The notes beneath the pieces were generated by a model. The model was not told the origin of the DNA. It worked only from the letters and a program-made list of their open reading frames with translations, and searched no databases. Made by a program: the position numbers and the translations under genes. 64,000 nt of DNA. Origin: Phycisphaerae bacterium (GTDB lineage Bacteria > Planctomycetota > Phycisphaerae > Sedimentisphaerales > UBA12454). Shown piece by piece: positions 41,879 through 50,524 of this stretch (position 1 is its first letter; every line of letters starts with the position of its first letter). The stretch lies in contig JBAZHC010000011.1 in NCBI GenBank assembly GCA_041652575.1, forward strand, positions 1 to 64,000. The letters are read 5' to 3'.

Positions 41879-42691
41879 ATGGATAATCATAACGTTTTAA
41901 TAGCGTTCGGCCTGACGATTTTCGCGGGACTGTCCACCGGTATCGGAAGCGCTATGGCCTTTTTCGCCAAGAGAACCAGCACCAGATTTCTTTCGACTTC
42001 GCTGGGCTTTTCGGCAGGCGTTATGATTTATGTTTCACTGATTGAGATATTCGCCAAGGCAAAAGCCGACCTTACCGCCCAACTCGGCATGGCAAAAGGA
42101 TACTGGCTGACAGTTATGTCTTTTTTTGCCGGCATTTTTCTGATAGCCATAATCGACAAGCTCATACCCGGCATAGACAATCCTCACGAAATCAAAGATA
42201 TAGAAAACGCCGACGAGGCCGCGGCCGCCAAAAAGTTCTACAGCCTTTATCGTATGGGGCTTTTCACCGCACTGGCAATCGCGATACATAATTTCCCCGA
42301 AGGATTGGCGACATTTACCGCCGCACTAAAAGATGTCCGGCTCGGAATTCCAATCGCAATAGCAATAGCGATTCATAATATACCGGAAGGTATCGCGGTT
42401 TCAGTGCCTGTATTTTTCGCGACCGGCAGCAAAAAAAAAGCGTTCTGGCTCTCTTTCCTTTCGGGCATGGCAGAACCCGTTGGCGCATTAATAGGTTATC
42501 TTATTCTTATGCACATCCCAAGCGATACTGCCTGCAGCGTTATTTTCGCTGCCGTGGGCGGTATAATGGTTTTCATATCCATCGACCAGCTTCTGCCCGC
42601 CGCTGAAAAATACGGCAAACATCATTACGCCGTTTACGGCTTTGTCGCTGGTATGATTGTAATGGCATTGAGCCTGTTATTATTTGTTTAA
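41879..42691 (+). CDS. zupT: ZIP-family metal transporter (ZupT type)
   Basis: A 270-residue membrane protein with eight predicted helices and a His/Asp/Glu-containing loop between helices 3 and 4. The metal site is formed by HNFPEGLATF in helix 4 and HNIPEGIAVS in helix 5, the ZIP signature for Zn2+, Fe2+ or Mn2+ uptake. ZupT is the closest bacterial match by size and motif. It begins 5 bp after the amidase stop and is 15 bp from manA. Confidence 0.9.
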   Translation: MDNHNVLIAFGLTIFAGLSTGIGSAMAFFAKRTSTRFLSTSLGFSAGVMIYVSLIEIFAKAKADLTAQLGMAKGYWLTVMSFFAGIFLIAIIDKLIPGIDNPHEIKDIENADEAAAAKKFYSLYRMGLFTALAIAIHNFPEGLATFTAALKDVRLGIPIAIAIAIHNIPEGIAVSVPVFFATGSKKKAFWLSFLSGMAEPVGALIGYLILMHIPSDTACSVIFAAVGGIMVFISIDQLLPAAEKYGKHHYAVYGFVAGMIVMALSLLLFV

Positions 42692-42706
42692 AGAAAGAAA
42701 AACAGA

Positions 42707-43651
42707 ATGAACTATTATCCATTGAAATTCGAACCGATTTACAAGGAACTTATTTGGGGCGGACACAAGTTTCACAATGCCCTCGGTAAAGACTGCCCTG
42801 CCGATAAAAAAATCGGCGAAAGCTGGGAACTCGCTGATTTGCCGAACGATAAATCAGTTATTATAAACGGCGAATTCGCCGGGAAAACAATCGCAGAGAC
42901 TCTGCAAAAATATCCTGAAGAAATAACAGGCAAAAAAAACTATAAGCCGCCTTTCGGACTGCTTATCAAACTTATCGACGCCGCAGACGTCCTGAGCGTT
43001 CAGGTTCATCCCGACAGCGATGCGGTAAAAAAACTTAAAACCGGCAATCCAAAAACCGAGTGCTGGTACATAATCGACGCCGATAAAGACGCCTGCATTT
43101 ACAAAGGACTGAAATCCGGGACGACAAAAGAGCAGTTCGAGCAATCAATAAAAGACGGCAAATGCGCCCAACTCCTGAATAAAGTTCCTGTAAAGGCCGG
43201 CCAGTGTCATTTTCTCCCGGCGGGAACCGTTCACGCAATAGGCGCGGGAATTTTAATAGCTGAGATACAAATACCATCTGATACGACCTTCAGGGTTTTC
43301 GACTGGAACAGGCTGCAAAACGGCAAACCCCGCCAGCTCCACATCGAACAGGCACTTGAGAGCATCCATTTCAACCAAAAGGCGGACCAACTCGGCGTAA
43401 CAACAGCCGGCAGACTTGTTGACTGTGAATTTTTCAGGATTGATAAAATCACTGCACAGGCCGAGGCGACAAACAAAATTTCCAAAGGGATAATGAAAGT
43501 AATTATAATTATCGAAGGCAGCGGCAAAATATCTTCCGACAATTCGCAGCCGGTAGATTTCGCAAAAGGACAGACAATCCTGATTCCTGCCGCTTTTAAT
43601 GGCGAAATCGCGTTTGACGGCAATACTGAATATTTGCAGGTTACTCTTTAA
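42707..43651 (+). CDS. manA: Mannose-6-phosphate isomerase, class I (short bacterial type)
   Basis: A 314-residue cupin enzyme interconverting mannose-6-P and fructose-6-P. Zinc and active-site residues lie in LSVQVHPDSDAVK (Gln, His), PKTECWYIIDADK (Glu) and FLPAGTVHAIGAGILIAEIQ (His). The N-terminal FEPIYKELIWGGHKF is typical for the Bacillus-like short form. It feeds GDP-mannose and glycan synthesis, which fits the glycosyltransferases later in the window. Confidence 0.92.
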   Translation: MNYYPLKFEPIYKELIWGGHKFHNALGKDCPADKKIGESWELADLPNDKSVIINGEFAGKTIAETLQKYPEEITGKKNYKPPFGLLIKLIDAADVLSVQVHPDSDAVKKLKTGNPKTECWYIIDADKDACIYKGLKSGTTKEQFEQSIKDGKCAQLLNKVPVKAGQCHFLPAGTVHAIGAGILIAEIQIPSDTTFRVFDWNRLQNGKPRQLHIEQALESIHFNQKADQLGVTTAGRLVDCEFFRIDKITAQAEATNKISKGIMKVIIIIEGSGKISSDNSQPVDFAKGQTILIPAAFNGEIAFDGNTEYLQVTL

Positions 43652-43652
43652 A

Positions 43653-43681
43653 TTGACAGATGCCGTAACTTCTACTACAAT
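43653..43681 (+). promoter_or_regulatory. Promoter of the nusG-like gene, predicting a leaderless mRNA
   Basis: Perfect TTGACA (43653-43658), 17-nt spacer, TACAAT (43676-43681). Only 6 nt (GCTTTC is its tail region) separate the -10 box from the ATG at 43688, so transcription should start at or next to the start codon. Confidence 0.75.
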
Positions 43682-43687
43682 GCTTTC

Positions 43688-44248
43688 ATGCTAAAGCCTG
43701 AAGAAAATCCGCCGATAATCTGGCCGCCTGATACAAGTATAAAAGACTTTCAGGGGACATGGTGGGTCGTACATACCAAAAGCAGAAACGAAAAGGCGCT
43801 CGCATGGCAGATGCAGAGAAAAAATATAAACTATTTTCTGCCTATGACTGAAAAAGTTTACAGAAAAAGCCGCAGAGTCATCCGTTCGCTGCTGCCTCTG
43901 TTCAGCGGGTATGTCTTTTTCTGCGGCGACGAACCGCAGAGACTGGAGATACTCAAAACAAACAGAGCGGCAGGCCTGCTGGCAGTAAAGGACCAGCAGC
44001 ATTTTATTGCAGAGCTTCTGCCGATTGAAAAGGCACTTACAAGCGGATTAAATCTTGCGCCATACCACTACCTTAAAGCGGGTCAGTTGTGCAAAGTTAT
44101 CGCAGGGCCTCTTATGGGAATAGAAGGACTCGTTGTCAGCGAACATAACAAAACAAGGCTTGTTCTCCAGGTTGACGTACTCGGCAAGGCTACTTGTCTT
44201 GAAATCGATTCCGCCCTGCTTGAAATAGTTCCGGAAAACTCGATTTAA
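43688..44248 (+). CDS. NusG/RfaH-like transcription factor
   Basis: A 186-residue NusG paralogue. The NGN domain runs from TWWVVHTKSRNEKALAWQM (about 24-42) through INYFLPMTEKVYRKS and LLPLFSGYVFF. A KOW-like segment is at KAGQLCKVIAGPLMGIEGLV (about 131-150). There is an N-terminal extension of about 20 residues with PPIIWPPDTS. Specialised NusG paralogues (RfaH, UpxY, LoaP) act as antiterminators of polysaccharide operons. No capsule operon follows directly, so its targets are unknown. No ribosome-binding site is present. Confidence 0.85.
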   Translation: MLKPEENPPIIWPPDTSIKDFQGTWWVVHTKSRNEKALAWQMQRKNINYFLPMTEKVYRKSRRVIRSLLPLFSGYVFFCGDEPQRLEILKTNRAAGLLAVKDQQHFIAELLPIEKALTSGLNLAPYHYLKAGQLCKVIAGPLMGIEGLVVSEHNKTRLVLQVDVLGKATCLEIDSALLEIVPENSI

Positions 44249-44268
44249 AAGAAATTAAGGAGCTGTCT

Positions 44269-44628
44269 ATGAACTGGTTGAAAATTGTTGCGATTCTTCT
44301 TGTTGTAGATGCCATCGTTATATTGTTCCGGCCGGACTTTGTGAAAAAATATGCCGCTCTGGTGGCTGAAGGAGCGAAAATATATCTTGCCGCTATTATC
44401 AAGACTGTGCTGGGAGTGATTTTTCTTTTCGGCGCGGATAAATGCACATATCCATGGGTGATAATTACTTTCGGTATTCTGGCTCTTGTCGGAGCGGTTT
44501 TCATAGTGGCTGTTCCGCAGAAGTCAAGAGCGATGGCCGCGTGGGCTGCATCAAAAAGTACTTTTACTCTGCGATTTTTTGGGTTGATTTATCTGCTTAT
44601 CGGCGCATTGCTGGTTTACTCATCTTAA
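44269..44628 (+). CDS. Four-helix membrane protein of unknown function
   Basis: A 119-residue protein with about four membrane segments (3-20, 38-56, 60-80 and 99-117). The region starting NWLKIVAILLVVDAIVIL with a later RFFGLIYLLIGALLV repeats a similar helix theme. It has an AAGGAGCTGTCT ribosome-binding region 21 bp after the nusG-like gene and is probably co-transcribed with it. No family was assigned with confidence. Confidence 0.6.
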   Translation: MNWLKIVAILLVVDAIVILFRPDFVKKYAALVAEGAKIYLAAIIKTVLGVIFLFGADKCTYPWVIITFGILALVGAVFIVAVPQKSRAMAAWAASKSTFTLRFFGLIYLLIGALLVYSS

Positions 44629-44731
44629 AAAGCTAAACGCAGCCGAACTGCCATCACTGTTGCATTATCCGTATTAACCGCTCAGGGATGAACGATTGAT
44701 ATCGTCGGGCTATTCTGCCAAAAACATTGAT

Positions 44732-45394
44732 TCACCTTCCAAATCCAGAGGCAGACTCAACAAAGTCAAAACAATTTTGATGTTCTGCTGACAAAATATT
44801 TAACAACGCCTGCTGCTTGACTTTCCTCAACTCTGCATTGCTGCATGTCGCCCCCTGATTTTTAACCGCAAAAAATCCATCCGGTATCAGTCCGCCGCGA
44901 ACACAAAATGTTACAGATTTATCGCTGGGAATCCGCTTTGCGGTAAATGTATAACTTTGCAGATTCAGTTCTGTTTCTTCGTCTTCAAATTTTAATTCTC
45001 TGCCTGTGTACAAACTCATCACGTCCCAAACGCCATCCATTGAACCGCTGACTTTAATATCAAAATCAGCAGCCTTTGGGATCTCGTCCCCAAAAAGTTG
45101 CTGTGCCGCATAACCTATTGCTTTGTAGCCAATCAAAACGCCCATACAAATATGAGAATTCTGTGAAATATGAGAACTTTCAGCATTCGATTGGGAATGT
45201 TCGTGATTTTCGTGAAACGCCATCGCTTGATTTACCGTAATTGTCATAATCTCGTTACCGTCATTATAAACCTGCAAAGGTTTCATTTGACTGATGAGTC
45301 TGTTTATTTCCGAGGACTTATCCGCGGATTCTTTACAGCCCTGCAAAAACATTGAAAAACAAACCATCAAAACTACATTTAACATCTTTTTCAT
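44732..45394 (-). CDS. Predicted lipoprotein of unknown function
   Basis: A 220-residue protein with a lipoprotein signal (MLNVVLMVCFSMFLQGC, lipobox Cys at about residue 20). The mature part has no recognised domain. It contains a His/Glu-rich stretch HENHEHSQSNAESSH (about 57-71) that could bind metal. It is the last gene of a minus-strand cluster with dockerin, pseudopilin and PEP-CTERM genes. Confidence 0.6.
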   Translation of the reverse strand: MKKMLNVVLMVCFSMFLQGCKESADKSSEINRLISQMKPLQVYNDGNEIMTITVNQAMAFHENHEHSQSNAESSHISQNSHICMGVLIGYKAIGYAAQQLFGDEIPKAADFDIKVSGSMDGVWDVMSLYTGRELKFEDEETELNLQSYTFTAKRIPSDKSVTFCVRGGLIPDGFFAVKNQGATCSNAELRKVKQQALLNILSAEHQNCFDFVESASGFGR

Positions 45395-45422
45395 TAATCA
45401 TTACTCCAATAAAAATTTTAAA

Positions 45423-46376
45423 TTACCAGTTCGCAATACAATTTGAATCTTCCGGATTATTACATTCCAGATACTTTTCAGAAAACACCTGTACATCCGG
45501 AAGATTTACTCTGCAATCCTTATTGATATCCGCATCCATTCCCATACCGGCCTGCCATACTCCGTGACAACTTGACGGTACGGAATCGACATCTGCAAAA
45601 AGCGACACATCAAAATCCGGCTCATTAGGGTCGTTGCATTTCTGCCAGTAATTCGCTATAACCGCGAAATCCTCAAAGTTCACATAACCATCTTTATTCG
45701 TATCGCCTGCCAACGCCCAACCGAACAAACCAACTTCATTAGACACAATCGGTAATTCGATATAAGCAGTACTAAATGAATCAAATAACATTCCGGATTG
45801 CTGCGATGTAACCTCTCTGAACACTCGTATAAAATGTACATCGTCTGCAAAACTGCCGGCAAAATCAAAATAAGCATCATAGAGCCAGCCGCTTTCGCCC
45901 GGAATCTCATTTAATCGTCCCTCGATTGTTCCAATCTGAACAAAAGTTTCTCCATCGCTGCTTGCCCAAACAGAAGCCGCCGCCAGCGGGCCGCAAAACA
46001 TTCTTATCACAATGTCATTGCCGGAGACATCCTTAATACCGGTTTCAAATTTGACAATAAATTCCTGCTCGCTGTTTGATGCCCCGCCCGAACGCCAGCC
46101 CGCGACATAATCACGGTCGCCATCTTCAAAATCCCAGGCGTACATATTGCCGTTGCCGTCGGCATCAGATTCTCCCAATACCCACCACGTTGTCGCCGGC
46201 GTATTTGAGTCCATATAATGCGAACCGGGTCCGCCGCAATAACCGTCTGCCCAGCTTTGAATTTTATCTGTATAGCTGACAACACTATCTGCCCAGTTAA
46301 TGCCGTTGACATATCTGGCATACAACATCGCGTTGATATTCAAAACTATTAACGTTATATAAATAATTTTCTTCAT
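45423..46376 (-). CDS. Secreted protein with C-terminal dockerin-like repeats
   Basis: A 317-residue secreted protein. I chose the ATG at 46376, which starts a signal peptide (KKIIYITLIVLNINAMLYA) and has an AGGAGTGTG ribosome-binding region; the open frame upstream belongs to the pseudopilin region. The N-terminal about 220 residues form a jelly-roll-like domain also present in the PEP-CTERM protein at 47198 (INWADSVVSYTDKIQSW, WVLGESDADGNGNMYAWD, VAGWRSGGASNSEQEFIV). The C-terminal part has calcium-binding dockerin-like loops: GDTNKDGYVNFEDFAVIANY and DADINKDCRVNLPDVQVFSE. Binding to a cohesin-like surface partner is inferred. Confidence 0.75.
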   Translation of the reverse strand: MKKIIYITLIVLNINAMLYARYVNGINWADSVVSYTDKIQSWADGYCGGPGSHYMDSNTPATTWWVLGESDADGNGNMYAWDFEDGDRDYVAGWRSGGASNSEQEFIVKFETGIKDVSGNDIVIRMFCGPLAAASVWASSDGETFVQIGTIEGRLNEIPGESGWLYDAYFDFAGSFADDVHFIRVFREVTSQQSGMLFDSFSTAYIELPIVSNEVGLFGWALAGDTNKDGYVNFEDFAVIANYWQKCNDPNEPDFDVSLFADVDSVPSSCHGVWQAGMGMDADINKDCRVNLPDVQVFSEKYLECNNPEDSNCIANW

Positions 46377-46395
46377 ATCACACTCCTGTAATTTT

Positions 46396-47130
46396 TTATT
46401 TTTGTTTGGCATACCAGAATTCTCCCAACCTTGCCTTGTTGAATCTGCTGCAAAACGGAACATCATCTTCCGTCAGGGATTCAATGTGTTGGTCAAGAAA
46501 TAATGTATTGGTTTTATTTTTGTGCCGATATTCAAAATTCGCCACAGGACAGCCGTCAAATAAAACAACTCCGGAAATTTGACTCGTCCCGTTTCCATCA
46601 CAGAACATCATAGCCCTTGCTGGTTTTTTATATTCACTTTCATTCCGGTAGTCCGTCGGCATATTTGCTCTGCCTGAAACACCAAGCGTTCCATTAGCCA
46701 TATAGCTCAAAGAAAAATCACGTTCTTCTGTAGGATAATCAGGGTCATCTCTTGTCATATCAGGCCTTTTATGCGTCGGACAGGTTAAAACTGTCCGACC
46801 TTTGCCTGTGCCGATTATTTCGCTGTTCGCATCACTGACAACTTCAAGTCCAAGATTTTTTACAAACATCTGATTCATAAACCAGTGCTGACTTTTTTGT
46901 CCATAAGAACCGGGATAAGGCTCGGACGAAAACATCCTGCCGCCGCTGACATCCAGATACATTCGCAAAGCCAATCCGATATTTTTTAGATTAGATCGGC
47001 AAACGACATTCCTGCCGCGTTCTCTGGCTGCTGCCAGGCAGGGAAGCAATATTCCAACGAGAAGCCCTATCAGACTTATCACCACCAGCAGTTCAACCAG
47101 TGTAAATGCTTTTTTGTTTTTCAAAACCAT
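46396..47130 (-). CDS. Type II secretion/pseudopilin-like protein (planctomycete DUF1559 style)
   Basis: A 244-residue protein with a prepilin-type N-terminus: KNKKAFTLVELLVVISLIGL, in which a short basic leader and processing site precede the hydrophobic helix. LLPCLAAARERGRNVVCRSN follows. The C-terminal part contains Cys-poor globular sequence with an FLDQHIESL segment like the H-X9-DG class. The frame extends to 47154 with GTG; I prefer the ATG at 47130 (47136 is also possible) because GGGAA lies at suitable distance. It may form a pseudopilus or a surface structure. Confidence 0.75.
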   Translation of the reverse strand: MVLKNKKAFTLVELLVVISLIGLLVGILLPCLAAARERGRNVVCRSNLKNIGLALRMYLDVSGGRMFSSEPYPGSYGQKSQHWFMNQMFVKNLGLEVVSDANSEIIGTGKGRTVLTCPTHKRPDMTRDDPDYPTEERDFSLSYMANGTLGVSGRANMPTDYRNESEYKKPARAMMFCDGNGTSQISGVVLFDGCPVANFEYRHKNKTNTLFLDQHIESLTEDDVPFCSRFNKARLGEFWYAKQK

Positions 47131-47197
47131 AACCATTTCCCGCTGCAGGGACACAGGCAGTCGAACAAAACCTATGCCCCTGCCAGCTAACTAAAAA

Positions 47198-47845
47198 CTA
47201 CTTCTTCCTTCTCAAGCAAGCTATTGCTCCCAATCCTAAAACAACCAATGTCGCTGGTTCAGGAACAGATGCGAATGAATCGAAAAACATTCCTGTACCG
47301 GAACCCGATGTAGTGCCGCAAACTTTTATATAATAAACATCACCGAAAAAAACATCTGACAAATCAAAAGATGCGTCATATAAATTACCCGGAGTGCCTG
47401 GTGTACCGCCAGATGAACCTGCTACATTGCCAATCAATGTCCAATTTACATTGTCTGCACTTGCATAAACATTCGCTTTTGCTTTTGCGCCGCAGAACAA
47501 TCTGATTACAATATCATCGCCTTCAACATCTGTAATTGCGGTATTGAAACCAACAACGATTTCCTGACTTGCCGCCGAACGCCAGCCGGCGACATTGTCC
47601 AAATCCACAGCGTCAAAAGCATACATATTGCCGTTTTGGTCGGCGTCTGATACGCCTAAAACCCACGAAACAGTGCTGCTGTCCATATATGTTCCGCCGT
47701 AATTCTGTATCTGGCTTGTATAGCCAACCACAGTATCAGTCCAGTTTTGCCCGTTGATTAAGGCCGCGAAACTGCAACTTGAAAATAAACCACCAATAAC
47801 CATCAACATTAAAACACTTTTCATTTTGTAATTTTCCAACTTCAT
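47198..47845 (-). CDS. PEP-CTERM sorted surface protein
   Basis: A 215-residue secreted protein with a signal peptide (about 1-27) and a C-terminal PEP-CTERM tripartite signal: VPEPATLVVLGLGAIACLRR (PEP motif, helix, basic end), for sorting by an exosortase. Its body is a paralogue of the dockerin protein at 45423 (INGQNWTDTVVGYTSQIQ, SWVLGVSDADQNGNMYAFD, VAGWRSAASQEIVVGF). A GGAGTATGAAAG ribosome-binding region precedes the ATG. Two anchoring systems therefore serve one domain family. Confidence 0.82.
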   Translation of the reverse strand: MKLENYKMKSVLMLMVIGGLFSSCSFAALINGQNWTDTVVGYTSQIQNYGGTYMDSSTVSWVLGVSDADQNGNMYAFDAVDLDNVAGWRSAASQEIVVGFNTAITDVEGDDIVIRLFCGAKAKANVYASADNVNWTLIGNVAGSSGGTPGTPGNLYDASFDLSDVFFGDVYYIKVCGTTSGSGTGMFFDSFASVPEPATLVVLGLGAIACLRRKK

Positions 47846-47949
47846 CTTTCATACTCCAATTTAAATTAAACCTATTAAAACTTTACACAAACATTTTGCA
47901 CAACAACCAATACGATTAAGCTATCGCCCGCCTCCTTTCCGTAACTTGC

Positions 47950-47992
47950 AAAAAAAAGAGCAATAGACGAAATTTATTTCATCTATTGCTCC
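47950..47992 (-). terminator. Strong terminator of the iron operon
   Basis: A perfect outer stem GAGCAATAGA/TCTATTGCTC continued by GAAAT/ATTTC with a TT tip and one C-A mismatch (47958-47991). On the minus strand it is followed by a run of seven to eight T. It lies about 50 bp after hemP. Confidence 0.88.
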
Positions 47993-48039
47993 CTGGCTGG
48001 CTTTCAGCTTGCTGGGTCGTAAGTGTTTTTAAAATTATT

Positions 48040-48210
48040 TTATTTATTCATAATTAATTTCCCGTTTCTCGTTATTCTTAGCCTGTAAATGGAACTATCG
48101 TGCCGAATCATTATCTCATTATCATCGCCGAACAAACTATTCGAATCGAACAATCGTACGCGTCGATTATTATCCGGTTTACTGCTATTCTGGTTATTTA
48201 TAATTTCCAT
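48040..48210 (-). CDS. hemP: Hemin uptake protein HemP-like
   Basis: A 56-residue protein. The last half, NEIMIRHDSSIYRLRITRNG followed by KLIMNK, matches the HemP family pattern (xxxIxHxGxxYxLRxTRxGKLILxK). The longer frame to 48252 would overlap feoB, so the ATG at 48210, 8 bp after the feoB stop, is preferred. HemP is a small regulator or haem-uptake factor known mainly from proteobacteria; as last gene of a feo operon it points to iron or haem handling. Confidence 0.75.
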   Translation of the reverse strand: MEIINNQNSSKPDNNRRVRLFDSNSLFGDDNEIMIRHDSSIYRLRITRNGKLIMNK

Positions 48211-48217
48211 AACAAGT

Positions 48218-50269
48218 TTAAAGCCCCAAAAAGCTTCCCGCCTGATATACAATCAGTGTTACGACATAAGCCATTACCGTTAATCCGCCGAATTGCAGAA
48301 TCGCCCATTTCCATGCACCGGTTTCAGAGCGGGTAATTACGGCCGTTGCGATACAGGGTGCGCTTATCAGACAAAACAGCATAATACAAAATCCCTGCAA
48401 AGGCGTATAATCGCTGCTGAGTCTCTGCTGCAAAACGGAGCTATCCTCATTTTCCGTAACGGCATAAACGATACCCATCTGTGCCACAAACACTTCTTTT
48501 GCCGCAAGAGCGCCTATAAGCGCAGTGGCGATTTTATAATCGAATCCGAGCGGTTTAAGTACCGGCTCAAGAGCAAGCCCCGCCCTGCCGATAAAACTGT
48601 GCTTAAGCGTAACGGTCTGCGTCTCTGCATCGTCCAGACCGGCAAGTTTTTCAGGCGATACACGCGGGTACTGTGCGGCTGCCCACAAAATTATCGAAAT
48701 CACCAAAATGACGGTACCGGCCTTTCTCAGGTACAGCCAGCCTCGTTCCCACATATGCAGAAAAATAGATTTAAATGTAGGCATCCTATACGGAGGCAGT
48801 TCCATTACGAACGGTATCGTTTCGCCTTTTAGCAGAGTAATCCTCAATATCTTGGCTGATATAACGGCCAGCGCGATACCGATAAAATAAATCAGCCACA
48901 TCATCGGGCCTCGCCATCTCTCGGAAAAAAATGCAGGGATTATAAGCGCATAAATCGTAAGCCTCGCTCCGCAGCTCATAAGCGGAGTAATAAGAATCGT
49001 AGTTATCCTGTTGCGTCTGTTTTCGAGTATTCGACAGGCCATAATCGCAGGCACCGAACAGCCGAATCCAATCAGCATTGGAATGAAACTCTTGCCGTGC
49101 AGACCGATTTTGTGCATAAACCTGTCGGTTACAAACGCCGCCCTTGCCATATATCCGCTGTCTTCGAGAATCGCTATTGCCGCAAAGAGCAGCATAATAT
49201 TCGGCAGGAACGCTACCACGCCGCCGACGCCGCCGATTATTCCATCAACCAGAAGTGATTTCAATACACTTTCACTTCCGACCGGCCAAAAACCGGATAT
49301 GGTCCGTCCGAGCCAGCCGAACAGCATCTCCAGCCACGTCATCGGCCACTCACCCAACCGAAAAGTTACATCGAAAACAATATACATCATCGCCGCAAAA
49401 ATCGGCAGCCCCCATGTTTTGTGCGTAACAAATGCATCAATCATATCGCTGCGATTATGCCGGATTTCAATTGGATTTTTTATCGATTCCCGGCAGGCTC
49501 CGGAAATAAAACCATATCTTTTATCTGCGATAACGATCTCCGGCTCTTCACCGAAAATAGTTTTTAAACGCTTGATGCTTTCCTGCACAGCCGGAGCAAT
49601 TTCAGGATTTTGAACCTGTTTCAAAACATCCGCGTCCAGTTCGAGCAGTTTTATTATTGCCCACCTGTTGTTGCGCAATTCATCGAACTTCTGCCGCAAC
49701 TTTTCAATCTCATTTTCTATTTCACTGCCGTATTTAATACGCAAATTCAAATCTTTCGGTCCCTGCGAAACAGTTTCAATAACCGCATCGAGAATTTTAT
49801 CTATGCCTGTATTCCTATTGCCTATCGTACGAACAATTTTTACACCGAAAAGCGTCGAAAGGTTTTCAATGTCAAAAACAAGCCCCTGGTGCCGGGCAAT
49901 ATCGCTCATATTGAAAGCGAGTACAAGCGGCACATTAAGCTCCATTAGTTGTACGGCAAGATAAAGATTCCTCTCGATATTCGAAGAATCTATAACATCG
50001 ACCACAACATCCGGCTTTTGTTCGATAATAAAGTTTCTCGAAACAACTTCCTCTGTCGAATAAGCGGTAAGACTGTAAGTCCCGGGCAAATCGATAATTT
50101 TAAGTTCGTATCCGTTATGCCGGCACGTACCCTCTTTTTTCTCGACTGTAACACCGGGATAATTGCCGACATGCTGGCGAAGGCCGGTTAAAGCATTGAA
50201 TATCGTCGTTTTCCCGCTGTTCGGATTACCGGCAATTGCAACTGTGATTTTTTTCATATTCTCTGCCAT
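48218..50269 (-). CDS. feoB: Ferrous iron transporter FeoB
   Basis: A 683-residue membrane GTPase for Fe2+ uptake. The N-terminal G domain has AIAGNPNSGKTTIFNALTG (G1), GVTVEKKEG, DLPGTYSL (G3) and AFNMSD (G4), followed by a helical GDI domain. The membrane part has two Gate motifs, including FIPMLIGFGCSVPAIMACR and TPLMSCGARLTIYALIIPAF. I chose the ATG at 50269 with AGGAAA upstream; the longer frame to 50329 runs into feoA. It lies 4 bp after feoA. Confidence 0.95.
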   Translation of the reverse strand: MAENMKKITVAIAGNPNSGKTTIFNALTGLRQHVGNYPGVTVEKKEGTCRHNGYELKIIDLPGTYSLTAYSTEEVVSRNFIIEQKPDVVVDVIDSSNIERNLYLAVQLMELNVPLVLAFNMSDIARHQGLVFDIENLSTLFGVKIVRTIGNRNTGIDKILDAVIETVSQGPKDLNLRIKYGSEIENEIEKLRQKFDELRNNRWAIIKLLELDADVLKQVQNPEIAPAVQESIKRLKTIFGEEPEIVIADKRYGFISGACRESIKNPIEIRHNRSDMIDAFVTHKTWGLPIFAAMMYIVFDVTFRLGEWPMTWLEMLFGWLGRTISGFWPVGSESVLKSLLVDGIIGGVGGVVAFLPNIMLLFAAIAILEDSGYMARAAFVTDRFMHKIGLHGKSFIPMLIGFGCSVPAIMACRILENRRNRITTILITPLMSCGARLTIYALIIPAFFSERWRGPMMWLIYFIGIALAVISAKILRITLLKGETIPFVMELPPYRMPTFKSIFLHMWERGWLYLRKAGTVILVISIILWAAAQYPRVSPEKLAGLDDAETQTVTLKHSFIGRAGLALEPVLKPLGFDYKIATALIGALAAKEVFVAQMGIVYAVTENEDSSVLQQRLSSDYTPLQGFCIMLFCLISAPCIATAVITRSETGAWKWAILQFGGLTVMAYVVTLIVYQAGSFLGL

Positions 50270-50273
50270 AACA

Positions 50274-50519
50274 TTAATTTCCTGATGGCTTAACAGCCAT
50301 CTTCCCGGCCATGCCCCTGCCAAGAACAATTCGTGCGCCTTTTAAATCAATAACAAGAGGACCGGGATGGCTATTGTTTATTATTCGAAACTGCACACCA
50401 GGAAAAAGCCCCATAGCAGCAAGCCTTGCTTTAAGTCCCTGTCCAGCTTCTATTTTTACGAACCTGACCTTTGAGTCATTAGCTGCATCCTTCAGGAGAA
50501 TTTGTTCCTGCACCCTCAT
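50274..50519 (-). CDS. feoA: Ferrous iron transport protein FeoA
   Basis: An 81-residue SH3-like protein that assists FeoB, with KVRFVKIEAGQGLKARLAAM (about 18-37) and DLKGARIVLGRGMAGKM. The frame extends to TTG at 50546, but the ATG at 50519 has AAAGGA upstream and gives standard length. It starts 5 bp after the dtxR stop and ends 4 bp before feoB. Confidence 0.92.
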   Translation of the reverse strand: MRVQEQILLKDAANDSKVRFVKIEAGQGLKARLAAMGLFPGVQFRIINNSHPGPLVIDLKGARIVLGRGMAGKMAVKPSGN

Positions 50520-50524
50520 AAAAA

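Noticed and set aside
47846..47949. Possible cyclic-di-GMP riboswitch or sigma-54 promoter before the PEP-CTERM gene
   Set aside because: No GEMM core was found, and the GG...GC spacing in the candidate sigma-54 site is wrong.
49011..49613. Open frame of 200 codons on the plus strand
   Set aside because: It lies antisense within feoB, whose membrane and gate motifs are intact.
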